Below, one piece after another: positions 46,299 to 56,076 of a stretch of DNA of 64,000 bases. The notes beneath the pieces were generated by a model that did no database searches, was not told the origin of the DNA, and worked only from the letters and a program-made list of their open reading frames with translations. Each line of letters opens with the position of its first letter. The stretch's first letter is position 1. This DNA comes from Rheinheimera texasensis DSM 17496. GTDB lineage: Bacteria > Pseudomonadota > Gammaproteobacteria > Enterobacterales > Alteromonadaceae. The stretch spans positions 1,191,970 to 1,255,969 of the forward strand of contig NZ_KL544005.1 of assembly GCF_000711985.1 (NCBI RefSeq), written 5' to 3'. Made by a program: the position numbers and the translations under genes.

Positions 46299-47453
46299 AT
46301 GAAAAAAGTCCGTATCGCCGAACGGGCCGGCTGGCGTAGTTATGCCGAATCGGTCGGTTTTAATTTTCATACTTTTGATGGCGAGCCCTATTGGGACGAG
46401 TCGGCTTATTATCAGTTCAGCCTGCAGCAAATTGAGCAGGACATTGAAGAGCCAACTGAAGAACTGCACCAAATGGCCTTGTCGCTGGTGCCGGAAATTC
46501 TGGCCAGTGAACAGTTGTTACGGCAACTGGATGTACCTGAGTTTTATTGGGACTGGATCGCCGACAGCTGGCGTACCCAGCAGCCGCATTTATACGGCCG
46601 GCTGGATTTGGCCTATGACGGCAAGAGCCCGGCCAAACTGCTGGAACTGAATTACGACACGCCGACTTCCCTGTACGAAACCGGCTTTTTCCAGTGGGTC
46701 TGGCTGGAAGACCAGCTGATGCGCGGCAAACTGCCGCAAGGCGCAGATCAGTTTAATTCGCTGCAGGACCAGCTGGAGCACCGCTTCGCTACGCTGAATT
46801 TATTGCAGCCGGTGTATTTCAGCTGTGTGGCCGACAATATTGAAGATAAAGGCACTGTGCATTATCTGATGGATATCGCCACACAGGCCGGCATCGACGC
46901 GCGTTTTCTTGGCCTCGACCAAATCGGCGAAATCGACGGCCAGCTGGTCGATACCGACAACTACCCGCTGCAGTCGCTGTTTAAGCTTTATCCGTGGGAA
47001 TTTATGCTGCGGGAAGATTTCGGTGTGCATCTGAAAAGCAGCAAAACAGCTTATCTGGAACCTGCCTGGAAAATGTTGTTGTCCAACAAAGGCATTTTGC
47101 CGCTGTTATGGCAAAAGTATCCGAATCATCCCAATCTGTTACCGGCGTTTTTTGACACCGAACCGCAGAGTGCGCTGAGCAATGGTTGGGTACGTAAACC
47201 TTTGTATTCACGCGAAGGCGCCAATATTGAACTGGTCGATCACAGCGGTCAGCGTCTGAAAGTCGACGGCCCTTACCACGATAGCGGTTATATCCGTCAG
47301 GCCTTTCACGCGTTGCCAAAATTCGGCGACAGCTACACGCTGATAGGGTCCTGGCTGGTGGGTGACAGTGCCGCCGGTATGGGCATTCGCGAAGACAATT
47401 CGCTGATCACCAAAGACAGCTCCAGGTTTTTACCACATATCATTGTCGATTAA
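46299..47453 (+). CDS. ygiC: Glutathionylspermidine-synthase-like ATP-grasp ligase YgiC
   Basis: A 384-residue protein with the GSP_synth domain (ATP-grasp) of YgiC/YjfC: RAGWRSYAESVGFNFHTFDGEPYW at the start, ELNYDTPTSLYE, and a C-terminal SYTLIGSWLVGDSAAGMGIRED. It probably ligates an amine to a peptide or glutathione-like acid. ATG 46299 follows AGGA and begins 10 nt after the ygiB stop; an upstream overlapping start is not used. It ends the operon, before a 14-bp hairpin. Confidence 0.88.
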   Translation: MKKVRIAERAGWRSYAESVGFNFHTFDGEPYWDESAYYQFSLQQIEQDIEEPTEELHQMALSLVPEILASEQLLRQLDVPEFYWDWIADSWRTQQPHLYGRLDLAYDGKSPAKLLELNYDTPTSLYETGFFQWVWLEDQLMRGKLPQGADQFNSLQDQLEHRFATLNLLQPVYFSCVADNIEDKGTVHYLMDIATQAGIDARFLGLDQIGEIDGQLVDTDNYPLQSLFKLYPWEFMLREDFGVHLKSSKTAYLEPAWKMLLSNKGILPLLWQKYPNHPNLLPAFFDTEPQSALSNGWVRKPLYSREGANIELVDHSGQRLKVDGPYHDSGYIRQAFHALPKFGDSYTLIGSWLVGDSAAGMGIREDNSLITKDSSRFLPHIIVD

Positions 47454-47461
47454 CCTGCTAT

Positions 47462-47494
47462 CGCCACAGGCAGCCGTTCGGGCTGCCTGTGGCG
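47462..47494 (+). terminator. Terminator-like hairpin after ygiC
   Basis: A 14-bp perfect stem CGCCACAGGCAGCC / GGCTGCCTGTGGCG with a 5-nt loop. The following T-run is weak (CTTTGC). Confidence 0.6.
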
Positions 47495-47583
47495 GCTTTG
47501 CTGAAATTCCCGCTAAATCACAGACCTGCTCTGATATCAGAAAATAATCAAATAAAAATCACTTTCTTGTCTTAAAACTGATT

Positions 47584-47599
47584 TTGACAACGCTGTCAT
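47584..47599. promoter_or_regulatory. NagR/NagQ-like operator before the chitinase cluster
   Basis: TGACAACGCTGTCA in a T-rich context matches the published form of the NagR/NagQ box (AATGACARCGYTGTCATT) in gammaproteobacteria at nearly all positions. It lies 150 nt before the first chitinase. That an N-acetylglucosamine regulator binds here is inferred; no such regulator is in the window. Confidence 0.5.
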
Positions 47600-47750
47600 T
47601 TGTTTCATCTTGGTGACAGCAACACTGGCACTTTTCGATGGACAGCTCACACAAGGATATGTGCAGCTCAGGGATGAAGCGAAAAAGTACCCCAGCGCCC
47701 GTCTTGCTATTCAAACCAAACCAACTTGAAATCAACAGGCAGGACTAGAT

Positions 47751-49478
47751 ATGCAAACTCAATTAATCACAGCCCGCCGGCTCGGCTGGCTGTGTGCGGC
47801 GCTGTATGGCGCTCAGCTCCAGGCAGCACCGGCGCTGCCGGCCAAACCGGTACTGGCCTGGCAGGATACCAATCTGACGTTACAAAACGGCAGCGTGAAC
47901 GTGCCAATCCAGTGGAATATGTGGTGGGGCACCAATGGCAACCAATGGCAACTGCTGCAAAACGGCGTGGTGGTGCACAGCGCCAGTCTGACGCCAAATG
48001 GCCAGAATGCGCAAAGCGGCAGTAAAACGGTCAGCCTGACCGCAGCCGGCAGTTATGAATATGTGGTGGCGCTGTGTAACGTAGTGGGTAGTGAGCGCAG
48101 CTGTACACAGAGCGACAAACGCCAAATCACTGTCACGGGCAGTGGCGACCCCGGCACACCGGGCAGTTTTGATCCCTGGACTCAGCTGAACTTTGCCGGC
48201 TGGCCAAAACCGCTGTTGCAGCAAAATAAACCTTATCAGAACACCAGCAATAAAATGGTTGGTGGTTATTTTGTTGAGTGGGGTATCTATGGCAGAAACT
48301 TCCATGCCTATGATATTCCTGCAAAAAACCTGACTCATCTGTTTTATGGTTTTATTCCGGTCTGTGGCGCCAATGACGCCTTAAAACGCGACAATCCCCA
48401 AGGCTACAGCGCGCTGCAGGCGCAGTGTAAGGGCAAACCAGACTACAGCGTGGTGGTCCACGACAAATGGGCTGCGCTGGACAAAGCCTACGCCAACGAC
48501 AGATGGGACCAGCCGATCAAAGGTCTGTTTGCCGAAATGTACCGGCTGAAAAAAACCAATCCGCATCTGAAAATTCTACCCTCAGTAGGCGGCTGGACCT
48601 TATCCGACCCGCTGTACAAAATCGGCACTGACGCCAAAGCGCGTGCGGTATTTGTCACCTCCATCACCGACTTTATCAAAACCTATGACTTCTTCGATGG
48701 CATCGACATCGACTGGGAATTCCCCGGCGGTGGCGGTGCCAATGACACGCTGGGCAGCCCACAGGACGGCGACGGTTTTGTGTTATTGATGAAAGACTTA
48801 CGCACCGCATTGAATGCGTTGTCCGCCAAAACCGGCCGCACCTATCAACTGACTGCTGCCATGAGCGGTGGCGTCGAAAAACTCAGCCGGGTCAATTGGG
48901 AAGCCGCACATCCATACATGGATTACATCAACCTGATGACCTACGACTACTACGGCGCATGGAACAGCACCCTGGGACATATGGCGGGCACTTACCCAAA
49001 CGACAATTCGCCGATCAGCGGCTTCTCAGTCGAGGAAGCGGTGAGGCATCTACTGGCTCGGCAAGTGCCGGCCAATAAAGTCACTATCGGCGCGGCGATG
49101 TACGGCCGCGGCTGGAAAACGGTCAGCGGCGTGAAAAATGGCAATCCATTTACCGGCACTGGTGGCGAAGGCATTGCTGGCAGTTGGGAAAAAGGCATCG
49201 AAGATTACAAAAAAATCGAAAGTCAGCTGATGGGTGGCCCCAATGGCAGCGGCGTCAATGGCTACACGCTGTATTGGGACGAACAGGCCAAAGCCAGTTA
49301 TGTCTGGAATCCGGCCACCACCACGCTGGTCAGCTTCGATACCGCCCGCTCAGTCAAAGCCAAAGGTGAACTGATCCGGCAGTACGGCTTAGGCGGCATT
49401 TTTGCCTGGGAATTAGACGCGGACAACGGCCAGATCCTCAATGCGATGCATCAGGGGCTCGGCCATCCACAGAAATAG
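47751..49478 (+). CDS. Secreted GH18 chitinase (ChiA-type)
   Basis: A 575-residue protein with a signal peptide (residues 1 to about 26, ending LQAA). Residues of about 27-130 form the fibronectin-like ChitinaseA N-terminal domain, followed by a GH18 barrel with an insertion domain. The catalytic DxxDxDxE motif is DGIDIDWE near residue 318-325, and NLMTYDYYG follows. It cleaves chitin from chain ends or internally. It lacks the CBM5 module of its two neighbours. ATG 47751 has AGGA upstream. Confidence 0.95.
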   Translation: MQTQLITARRLGWLCAALYGAQLQAAPALPAKPVLAWQDTNLTLQNGSVNVPIQWNMWWGTNGNQWQLLQNGVVVHSASLTPNGQNAQSGSKTVSLTAAGSYEYVVALCNVVGSERSCTQSDKRQITVTGSGDPGTPGSFDPWTQLNFAGWPKPLLQQNKPYQNTSNKMVGGYFVEWGIYGRNFHAYDIPAKNLTHLFYGFIPVCGANDALKRDNPQGYSALQAQCKGKPDYSVVVHDKWAALDKAYANDRWDQPIKGLFAEMYRLKKTNPHLKILPSVGGWTLSDPLYKIGTDAKARAVFVTSITDFIKTYDFFDGIDIDWEFPGGGGANDTLGSPQDGDGFVLLMKDLRTALNALSAKTGRTYQLTAAMSGGVEKLSRVNWEAAHPYMDYINLMTYDYYGAWNSTLGHMAGTYPNDNSPISGFSVEEAVRHLLARQVPANKVTIGAAMYGRGWKTVSGVKNGNPFTGTGGEGIAGSWEKGIEDYKKIESQLMGGPNGSGVNGYTLYWDEQAKASYVWNPATTTLVSFDTARSVKAKGELIRQYGLGGIFAWELDADNGQILNAMHQGLGHPQK

Positions 49479-49497
49479 CAATCCACAGCAATACACC

Positions 49498-49533
49498 AGC
49501 GCGCTGTCACCCAGATAGCAGCGCGTTGTTTTT
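49498..49533 (+). terminator. Terminator between the first two chitinase genes
   Basis: Stem AGCGCGCTG / CAGCGCGTT (9 bp, one G-T pair), 12-nt loop, then GTTTTT. It may give partial termination inside the cluster. Confidence 0.65.
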
Positions 49534-49554
49534 GGTCTAATTCCGGAGATAAAA

Positions 49555-50973
49555 ATGCCAATATTTCAACTCACCGCGCTGGCCCTGCCACTGGCGTTAC
49601 TGTCGCCTGTAGCTGCAGCGGAAGCTGCTGAGACTATCCCGCAGTGGAAAGCAACAAAAGTCTACACCAGCGGCCTGCAAGCCCATCATCAAAACCTGAT
49701 TTATCAGGCACGCTGGTGGACACAAAATAATGTGCCGGGTACTAACGGCCCCTGGCGGCTTATCGGTCCCTGCGACAGCCGCTGTGACAGTGGCTCAGGT
49801 GGCGGCACCCCGCCACAGACCGGTCCGCAGCCCCAACCTGGTGGCGGTTACAGTATGCTCAAAGCTGAACTGGATGCGACAGAAGCCAGGCTCACCAGCA
49901 GCCCTTTATATGCACTGACCCGTGCCAATATTGCCACCCGGCCCAACAGTGAAGTGGAGGCTGTGGTCCCCGGACGGGCGGCCAATCCGGACAATGTGCG
50001 GCGGATTGAACGGCTGCTACCGGCATCCCAGTGGCTACAACATTTCCCGCAGGCGAACCCGGCGTACAGCTATGGGAAATTCCTGCAAGCCAGCGCCAAG
50101 TTTTCCGGCTTTTGCCGCGAATTTACTGACGGTCGGGATGCCGATGCGATTTGCCGCAAAGCACTGGCTACCATGTTTGCCCATTTCACCCAGGAAACCG
50201 GCGCCCATGATCGCAACTCCGCCATCGAGGAATGGCGTCAGGGTCTGTATTTCGTCAAAGAAGCCGGCTGCGCCGACAACGACAGCAGCTGCGGCTACAA
50301 CAGCGAATGTGCGATGGCCGGCTGGCAGACTGAGATTTGGCCTTGCGGCAAAGACGCACAGGGCCGCTTTAAAAAATACTATGGCCGCGGAGCCAAACAA
50401 CTGAGTTATCACTACAACTATGGCCCGTTCAGTCAGGCGATGTTTGGCGATGCCAAAGTCCTGCTGAATCAGCCGGAACTGGTGGCGGATACTTGGCTGA
50501 ATCTCGCGTCTGCGGTGTTTTTTATGCAGTATCCGGCCTCGCCCAAACCTTCGATGTGGTCGGTGATCGATGGCAGCTGGCAGCCCAATACCAGCGACCA
50601 GAGCCGTGGCATCAGTGCCGGTTTTGGCGCAACCACCAATATTATCAATGGCGGTATTGAATGTGGCCACGGCTATGAAAAACCACAAAGCCTGAACCGC
50701 GTCAGTTATTACCAACGCCACGCCCAGCAACTCGGCGTACCGGTTACTGCGGCAGAGCAACTGGGCTGCAAAGACCAAAAACCCTTTGATATCAACGGCG
50801 CCGGCGCGCTGAACATTTACTGGGACATGGACTGGGCTTATTACCCGGACCGGCCTGAAGGCAAAAGTTTTGCCTGTAAAGCCGTCGGCTACCAAACCGC
50901 CTACAGCACGCTGCAAAGCGGTGACTATCACCGCTGCGTGCAGAAACATTTCAACGTGGTGCTGGTGCCCTGA
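49555..50973 (+). CDS. Secreted GH19 chitinase with N-terminal CBM5
   Basis: A 472-residue protein with a signal peptide (ending about residue 25), a CBM5/12 chitin-binding module at about 29-78 (AxxVYTSG and YQARWWTQN), a Gly/Pro/Gln linker and a GH19 domain. Catalytic glutamate lies in HFTQETGAHD near residue 212 and YYGRGAKQLSYHYNYG is the GH19 signature. GH19 enzymes invert, unlike GH18, and attack different chitin regions. GGAG precedes the ATG. Confidence 0.95.
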   Translation: MPIFQLTALALPLALLSPVAAAEAAETIPQWKATKVYTSGLQAHHQNLIYQARWWTQNNVPGTNGPWRLIGPCDSRCDSGSGGGTPPQTGPQPQPGGGYSMLKAELDATEARLTSSPLYALTRANIATRPNSEVEAVVPGRAANPDNVRRIERLLPASQWLQHFPQANPAYSYGKFLQASAKFSGFCREFTDGRDADAICRKALATMFAHFTQETGAHDRNSAIEEWRQGLYFVKEAGCADNDSSCGYNSECAMAGWQTEIWPCGKDAQGRFKKYYGRGAKQLSYHYNYGPFSQAMFGDAKVLLNQPELVADTWLNLASAVFFMQYPASPKPSMWSVIDGSWQPNTSDQSRGISAGFGATTNIINGGIECGHGYEKPQSLNRVSYYQRHAQQLGVPVTAAEQLGCKDQKPFDINGAGALNIYWDMDWAYYPDRPEGKSFACKAVGYQTAYSTLQSGDYHRCVQKHFNVVLVP

Positions 50974-51000
50974 CACCAGCCCCAAGCCAAGGAACTGAAT

Positions 51001-54000
51001 ATGACTATGCAAAAAAACCTGCTGGCGCTCAGTCTCGCCGCTTTGTCACAGCAAGCGGCGGCCGTCAGCTGTACCAATCTGGACAGCTGGCTGGCTACTA
51101 AAGCTTACAACGGCGGCGCCACTGTTCAGCATGAACAAAAGGCCTATAAAGCCAACTGGTGGAACCAGAATAAAAACCCGGCGCAGTATTCCAATCCCTA
51201 TCAGGAATGGACCAAACAAGGCGACTGCGATGGTGTAGTTGCGAACAAACCACCGCAAATCAGCCTGACCGCGCCTGCGGCCGGCAGCAACTACTCTAAC
51301 GGTGCCGCAGTGACGCTAAGCGCCAATGCCAGCGACACCGACGGCACTGTCAGTAAAGTAGAATTTTATGTTGATAATCAACTGGCTGGCAGCGACAGCA
51401 GCGCACCTTACAGCCTGACCTGGACAGCGGTTGCCGGTAACCACAGCGTCTACGCCAAAGCGACCGACGACAAAGCCGCCAGCAGCCAGACTGCAGCGGT
51501 CAGCTTCACGGTCAGCACCGGCAATAATCAATTGCCCGGCGTCAGCATCACTGCGCCAGCCAACAATGCCAGCCTGAATACCGGTGAAACCGTGTTACTG
51601 AGCGCTACTGCCAGTGATGCCGACGGCAGCATCGCCAAAGTGCAGTTTGTGTTAAACGGCACTGTGATCGCAGAAAAAACTGCCGCGCCCTATAGCAGCA
51701 GCTGGACCGCTGTCGCCGGCAATCAGCAACTGACCGTGCGGGTCATTGATAATCTTGGTGGCCAGAGCGAGGCCAGTATTTCGTTCAGTGTCACCAGCTC
51801 GCCCACAGGCCATGCCGCCTGCCGCCCTGATGGCCTATACCAGACGCCAGGACTGGCTGTGCCTTATTGCACTATCTATGACCAGCAAGGCCGGGAGAAA
51901 ATGGGTGCCGACCATCCGCGCCGCATCATTGGTTATTTCACCAGCTGGCGCACTGGTAAAAATGGTCAGCCGTCTTACCTTGCCCACAACATTCCGTGGG
52001 ACAAAGTGACGCATCTGAACTACGCCTTTGCCCATGTCGACGCACAAAATAAGGTGTCGATTGGCAACCCGCAAGCGCCTGACAATGCCGCCACGAACAT
52101 GGAGTGGCCTGGTGTGGCCGGCGCCGAAATGGACCCGCAGTTCAGCTACAAAGGCCACTTTAACCAGCTGAATAAATTCAAAAAACAACATCCGGACGTA
52201 AAAACGCTGGTGTCGATTGGCGGCTGGGCCGAAACCGGCGGTTATTTTGACGATAACGGCAACCGCGTCGCCAGTGGTGGCTTTTACAGCATGACCACCA
52301 ACGCCGACAACTCCGTCAATGTGACCGGTATCAATACCTTTGCTGACTCCGTCGTCACTTTCCTGCGCACTTACGGCTTTGATGGCGCTGATATTGACTA
52401 CGAATATCCGTCCAGCATGAAAGATTCCGGCAATCCGGATGACTTTGCCATCTCCAACGCCCGCCGTGCCGGCCTGATGGCGTCTTATCAGGTGCTGATG
52501 AAAACGTTGCGGGAAAAACTTGATGCGGCCTCAGTCGCCGACGGTAAACACTATTTACTGACCATCGCCTCGCCATCAAGCGGCTATCTGCTGCGCGGTA
52601 TGGAAGTGTTCCCGGTCACGCAGTACCTGGATTACGTCAACATCATGAGTTACGACCTGCACGGCGCCTGGAACCAGCATGTTGGCCCGAATGCCGCGCT
52701 GTATGACGATGGCCGCGACAGTGAGTTGCTGGTGTGGAATTACTACCAAAGCGCGCAGTATCAGGGCTTGGGTTACCTCAATACCGACTGGGCTTATCAT
52801 TATTTCCGTGGTGCGATGCAAGCCGGCCGCGTTAATATCGGTGTGCCTTATTACAGCCGCGGCTGGCAGAATGTCACCGGCGGCAACAAAGGTTTATGGG
52901 GCAAAGCCGCGCAGCCGAATCAAAACCAATGTCCACCTGGCACCGGCGGTTCCCCGCAAAACCAATGTGGCGCGGGCGCAGTCGGCATCGACAACCTGTG
53001 GCATGACAAAAACAGTCTGGGCGCTGAAGTACCGGCCGGATCCAATCCGCTGTGGCACACCCGTAACCTGCAACTGGGCAAAGCCGGCTCTTATGCCGCC
53101 GCTTATGGCCTGGACCCGGCGACAGATCCAACCGACCGCTTAACCGGCGTGTATCAGGGGCAATACGACCCGACGCTGGTCGCCACCTGGCTGTGGAACG
53201 ATACGAAAAAAGTGTTTTTGTCGGTCGAAGATGAAGAAAGTATCCAGCAAAAAGCCAATTACATCGTCAATAAAGGCATCGGCGGGGTGATGTTCTGGGA
53301 GCTGGCCGGCGACTACAGCTATGACGCCGCCAAAGCTGAATATGGCATGGGCAGCGACCTCACCAGCATCTTCTACCAGACCTTTAAAACCGCGGCGCCT
53401 TATGGCAACAAACGCGACCCGAAACCATTGCCGCCGCAAAGCCTGGATCTGCAGGTCAAAATCGATGGCTTTAAACTCGGTGACGCCAACTATCCGATCA
53501 ATCCGAAACTGACGCTGAGCAACAAATCCGGCCAGACCATTCCGGGCGGCGCCAAAATCAGTTTTGACGTCCCCACCGCCAGCGGAGACAACTTCACCGA
53601 CCAAAGTGGTTATGGCACTAAGGTCATCCAAAGCGGCCGCAACAGCAGTGGCAATAACATCGGTGGTATCCAAAACGACTTCCACCGCGTTGAACTGACC
53701 CTACCCACACACAGCCCGCTGGCAGCAAACGCCAGCACCAGCCTCACGCTGAACTATTACCTGCCAATCCCAATGCCGTCGAACTGGCGCGTCAGTGTCG
53801 GCAGCCAGAGTTTTGCGCTGAAGCAGGAGTATCCACAGTTGCCGGCCGGCACTATCAGTGGCGGAGGTGGCGAAACAGGCGGCAATTGTGCCGGCATACC
53901 TGCCACGGTTAATGACTATCCAAACTGGCCACGTGGCACTTATGCCGCCGCCGGCGACCATCTGCGTCACCAGGGCAAAATCTACAAAGCCAACTGGTGG

Positions 54001-54066
54001 ACGCAGTCAGTGCCCGGGTCTGACGGCAGCTGGCTGTTAGTCTGCAGTGTCACTAGCGGGGCTTGA
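51001..54066 (+). CDS. Large multidomain GH18 chitinase
   Basis: A 1021-residue secreted protein: signal peptide (to about 20), CBM5 at about 24-76 (YKANWWNQ), two Ig-like Big domains at about 84-172 and 178-262, a GH18 barrel at about 300-800 with DGADIDYE near residue 465, a chitinase C-terminal beta domain at about 815-950 and a second CBM5 at about 970-1020 (YKANWWTQ). Two binding modules at opposite ends suggest grip on crystalline chitin. ATG 51001 has AAGGA upstream; an ATG two codons later is also possible. An intrinsic terminator follows. Confidence 0.95.
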   Translation: MTMQKNLLALSLAALSQQAAAVSCTNLDSWLATKAYNGGATVQHEQKAYKANWWNQNKNPAQYSNPYQEWTKQGDCDGVVANKPPQISLTAPAAGSNYSNGAAVTLSANASDTDGTVSKVEFYVDNQLAGSDSSAPYSLTWTAVAGNHSVYAKATDDKAASSQTAAVSFTVSTGNNQLPGVSITAPANNASLNTGETVLLSATASDADGSIAKVQFVLNGTVIAEKTAAPYSSSWTAVAGNQQLTVRVIDNLGGQSEASISFSVTSSPTGHAACRPDGLYQTPGLAVPYCTIYDQQGREKMGADHPRRIIGYFTSWRTGKNGQPSYLAHNIPWDKVTHLNYAFAHVDAQNKVSIGNPQAPDNAATNMEWPGVAGAEMDPQFSYKGHFNQLNKFKKQHPDVKTLVSIGGWAETGGYFDDNGNRVASGGFYSMTTNADNSVNVTGINTFADSVVTFLRTYGFDGADIDYEYPSSMKDSGNPDDFAISNARRAGLMASYQVLMKTLREKLDAASVADGKHYLLTIASPSSGYLLRGMEVFPVTQYLDYVNIMSYDLHGAWNQHVGPNAALYDDGRDSELLVWNYYQSAQYQGLGYLNTDWAYHYFRGAMQAGRVNIGVPYYSRGWQNVTGGNKGLWGKAAQPNQNQCPPGTGGSPQNQCGAGAVGIDNLWHDKNSLGAEVPAGSNPLWHTRNLQLGKAGSYAAAYGLDPATDPTDRLTGVYQGQYDPTLVATWLWNDTKKVFLSVEDEESIQQKANYIVNKGIGGVMFWELAGDYSYDAAKAEYGMGSDLTSIFYQTFKTAAPYGNKRDPKPLPPQSLDLQVKIDGFKLGDANYPINPKLTLSNKSGQTIPGGAKISFDVPTASGDNFTDQSGYGTKVIQSGRNSSGNNIGGIQNDFHRVELTLPTHSPLAANASTSLTLNYYLPIPMPSNWRVSVGSQSFALKQEYPQLPAGTISGGGGETGGNCAGIPATVNDYPNWPRGTYAAAGDHLRHQGKIYKANWWTQSVPGSDGSWLLVCSVTSGA

Positions 54067-54443
54067 TGCTGCATGTTGTGCGATACGGGCGCACGGATGC
54101 GCCTGTTTTTTAGATTTATATGCGAATTTATTGGATATATTTTCATAAAAGAAATTTTAAAATACATCGCAACAACACATTCACCACTTAATCAATGCTT
54201 TATGTTTGCTGACTTCGCGCACGCAAAAACCAGCCAAATAATTGTTGGATATTTATCCACTTTTCCATTAAAGTACGCGCCAATTCCCTGATCCCGTTCA
54301 GCTCCTGTGGCTTGCGCTCTGCAAACTGCACGCTGACGGTCATACAGCCGTCTGTCATACCGCTGTCATGCAAACTGCTTATGACTGAATAATGATTGGC
54401 GCAGCGGCCCTAAGCCACTTTTACAGAAGGACAAAAACAGAGC
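54067..54443. other. Intergenic region before argA
   Basis: A 377-nt AT-rich stretch with the chitinase terminator (54085-54111) and a possible ArgR half-site TGAATAATGATT at 54386-54397 close to the argA start. I see no gene. Confidence 0.45.
54085..54111 (+). terminator. Intrinsic terminator of the chitinase cluster
   Basis: Nine-bp stem ACGGGCGCA / TGCGCCTGT (one G-T pair), CGGA loop, then six T residues. Confidence 0.9.
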
Positions 54444-55766
54444 GTGCGTACTACTGAACTTGTTGATGGATTCCGCCAGTCGGCCCCTTATGTCAATGCA
54501 CACCGTGGCAAAACCTTTGTGGTGATGCTGGGCGGTGAAGCCATTACGCAACCTGGTTTTCGCAGTATTATCAATGACATCGCTCTGCTAAATACCTTAG
54601 GCATCAAGATTGTGCTGGTGTATGGCGCCCGTCCGCAGATTAACAGTGCCCTGACGCAGGCCGGTTTAACCGCGCAGTACCACAACCGCATCCGCGTCAC
54701 CGACGACGATTCTTTCCAGCTGATTAAACAAGTCGCCGGCGCGCTGCAACTGGATATCACAGCCCGGTTGTCGATGAGTTTGTCGAATACACCGATGCAT
54801 AATGCGCAAATCAACGTGGTCAGCGGCAACTTTGTCATTGCGCAGCCGCTGGGTGTTGATGAAGGCGTGGATTACTTCCACAGCGGCAAAGTGCGCCGGA
54901 TAGACGTCGCCGGTATCCGCCGCCAGCTCGATCAGAACTGTATTGTGCTGATGGGGCCTATTGCTGCGTCTGTCACCGGCGAAAGTTTTAATCTGACTGC
55001 TGAAGAAATTGCCACGCAAGTGGCGATTAAACTCAAAGCCGACAAAATGATCGGTTTTAGTGACGATGGCGGCATCATCGACGAAGATGGCGAGATTATT
55101 GCCGAGTTAATGCCAAATTTCGCCGAATCTATGCTGCAGCAGCTGGAACAAAGCCAGCGCGCCTGCACCTCAACTTTAGCCTTCCTGCATGCCGCTATCA
55201 CTGCCAGCCGTGCCGGCGTGTCGCGTTGCCATTTGGTCAGCAGCACTATGAACGGCGCTTTGCTGCAGGAGCTGTTCTCGCGCGACGGTATCGGCACGCA
55301 AATTGTCACTGAAGCGGCCGAACGGCTGCGCCTCGCCAATATTAATGACATCGGCGGTATTCTGGATCTGATCCGGCCACTGGAACAACAAGGTTTGCTG
55401 GTGCGCCGCTCCCGTGAACAGCTGGAAATGGAAATCGACCAGTTTGTCGTGATTGAACGCGACGGTCTGGTGATTGGCTGTGCCGCTTTGTATCCGTTTC
55501 CGGAAGAAAACGTCGGTGAATTTGCCTGCCTGGCCGTGCACCCGAACTATCGCGACGCCGACCGCGGTAGCCTGTTGCTGAAACACATTATTGGTCTGGC
55601 GCGCCAGCGCAAGTATTACACGCTGTTTGCGCTGACCACCCGCAGCATTCACTGGTTCCTTGAACACGGCTTTGAACTGAAAGACGTAGCCGACCTGCCG
55701 GCGAAAAAACAACAGCTGTACAACTATCAGCGCCGCTCAAAAATCCTCGCGCTGGATTTGACCTGA
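54444..55766 (+). CDS. argA: N-acetylglutamate synthase (first step of arginine synthesis)
   Basis: A 440-residue protein, close to the E. coli length. Residues 1 to about 290 are an amino-acid-kinase fold used for arginine feedback ([22 protein letters not shown]), and the last 145 are a GNAT acetyltransferase ([15 protein letters not shown] motif [20 protein letters not shown]). It makes N-acetylglutamate from acetyl-CoA and glutamate. The start is GTG at 54444 with AAGGA about 12 nt upstream. A possible ArgR half-site lies upstream. Confidence 0.95.
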   Translation: MRTTELVDGFRQSAPYVNAHRGKTFVVMLGGEAITQPGFRSIINDIALLNTLGIKIVLVYGARPQINSALTQAGLTAQYHNRIRVTDDDSFQLIKQVAGALQLDITARLSMSLSNTPMHNAQINVVSGNFVIAQPLGVDEGVDYFHSGKVRRIDVAGIRRQLDQNCIVLMGPIAASVTGESFNLTAEEIATQVAIKLKADKMIGFSDDGGIIDEDGEIIAELMPNFAESMLQQLEQSQRACTSTLAFLHAAITASRAGVSRCHLVSSTMNGALLQELFSRDGIGTQIVTEAAERLRLANINDIGGILDLIRPLEQQGLLVRRSREQLEMEIDQFVVIERDGLVIGCAALYPFPEENVGEFACLAVHPNYRDADRGSLLLKHIIGLARQRKYYTLFALTTRSIHWFLEHGFELKDVADLPAKKQQLYNYQRRSKILALDLT

Positions 55767-55790
55767 GCGGGCTCAATTCCCGTAATGACA

Positions 55791-55820
55791 AAACAACCTC
55801 CGGCACGCCGGAGGTTGTTT
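55791..55820 (+). terminator. Intrinsic terminator of argA
   Basis: A 13-bp perfect stem AAACAACCTCCGG / CCGGAGGTTGTTT with a CACG loop, 25 nt after the stop. The remaining part of the 310-nt gap to the next gene shows nothing else recognisable. Confidence 0.85.
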
Positions 55821-56076
55821 CATAGACACCAGCGCCTGCCATCCCCCCTTCGTCTCCACCAGCACCATATGCTGTACCACTGCGGCCAATTGAAAAAATG
55901 CCGGCCGGCCATATATTCTTTTCAGCTTTTTTGCAGCCTGATTTTTTGCGGAATGTCCCGCAGCCTGGAGCCAGAGTCAGCCTGAACTGAACACCTTTCG
56001 CCGGACCGTCCAGCCCGGCTCGCTCGGCCACCACGTTGCGGGTTTCCAAGATGTTTCAATCTGAAAAGGAGACCTT

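Noticed and set aside
50035-51012. A 325-residue open frame on the minus strand opposite the GH19 chitinase
   Set aside because: It is fully antisense to a gene with clear catalytic motifs, has repetitive hydrophobic low-complexity sequence and no ribosome-binding site. It reflects GC-biased codons of the real gene.
55588-56049. A 153-residue minus-strand frame between argA and the ABC operon
   Set aside because: It runs through the argA terminator hairpin and into argA; the composition is not protein-like.
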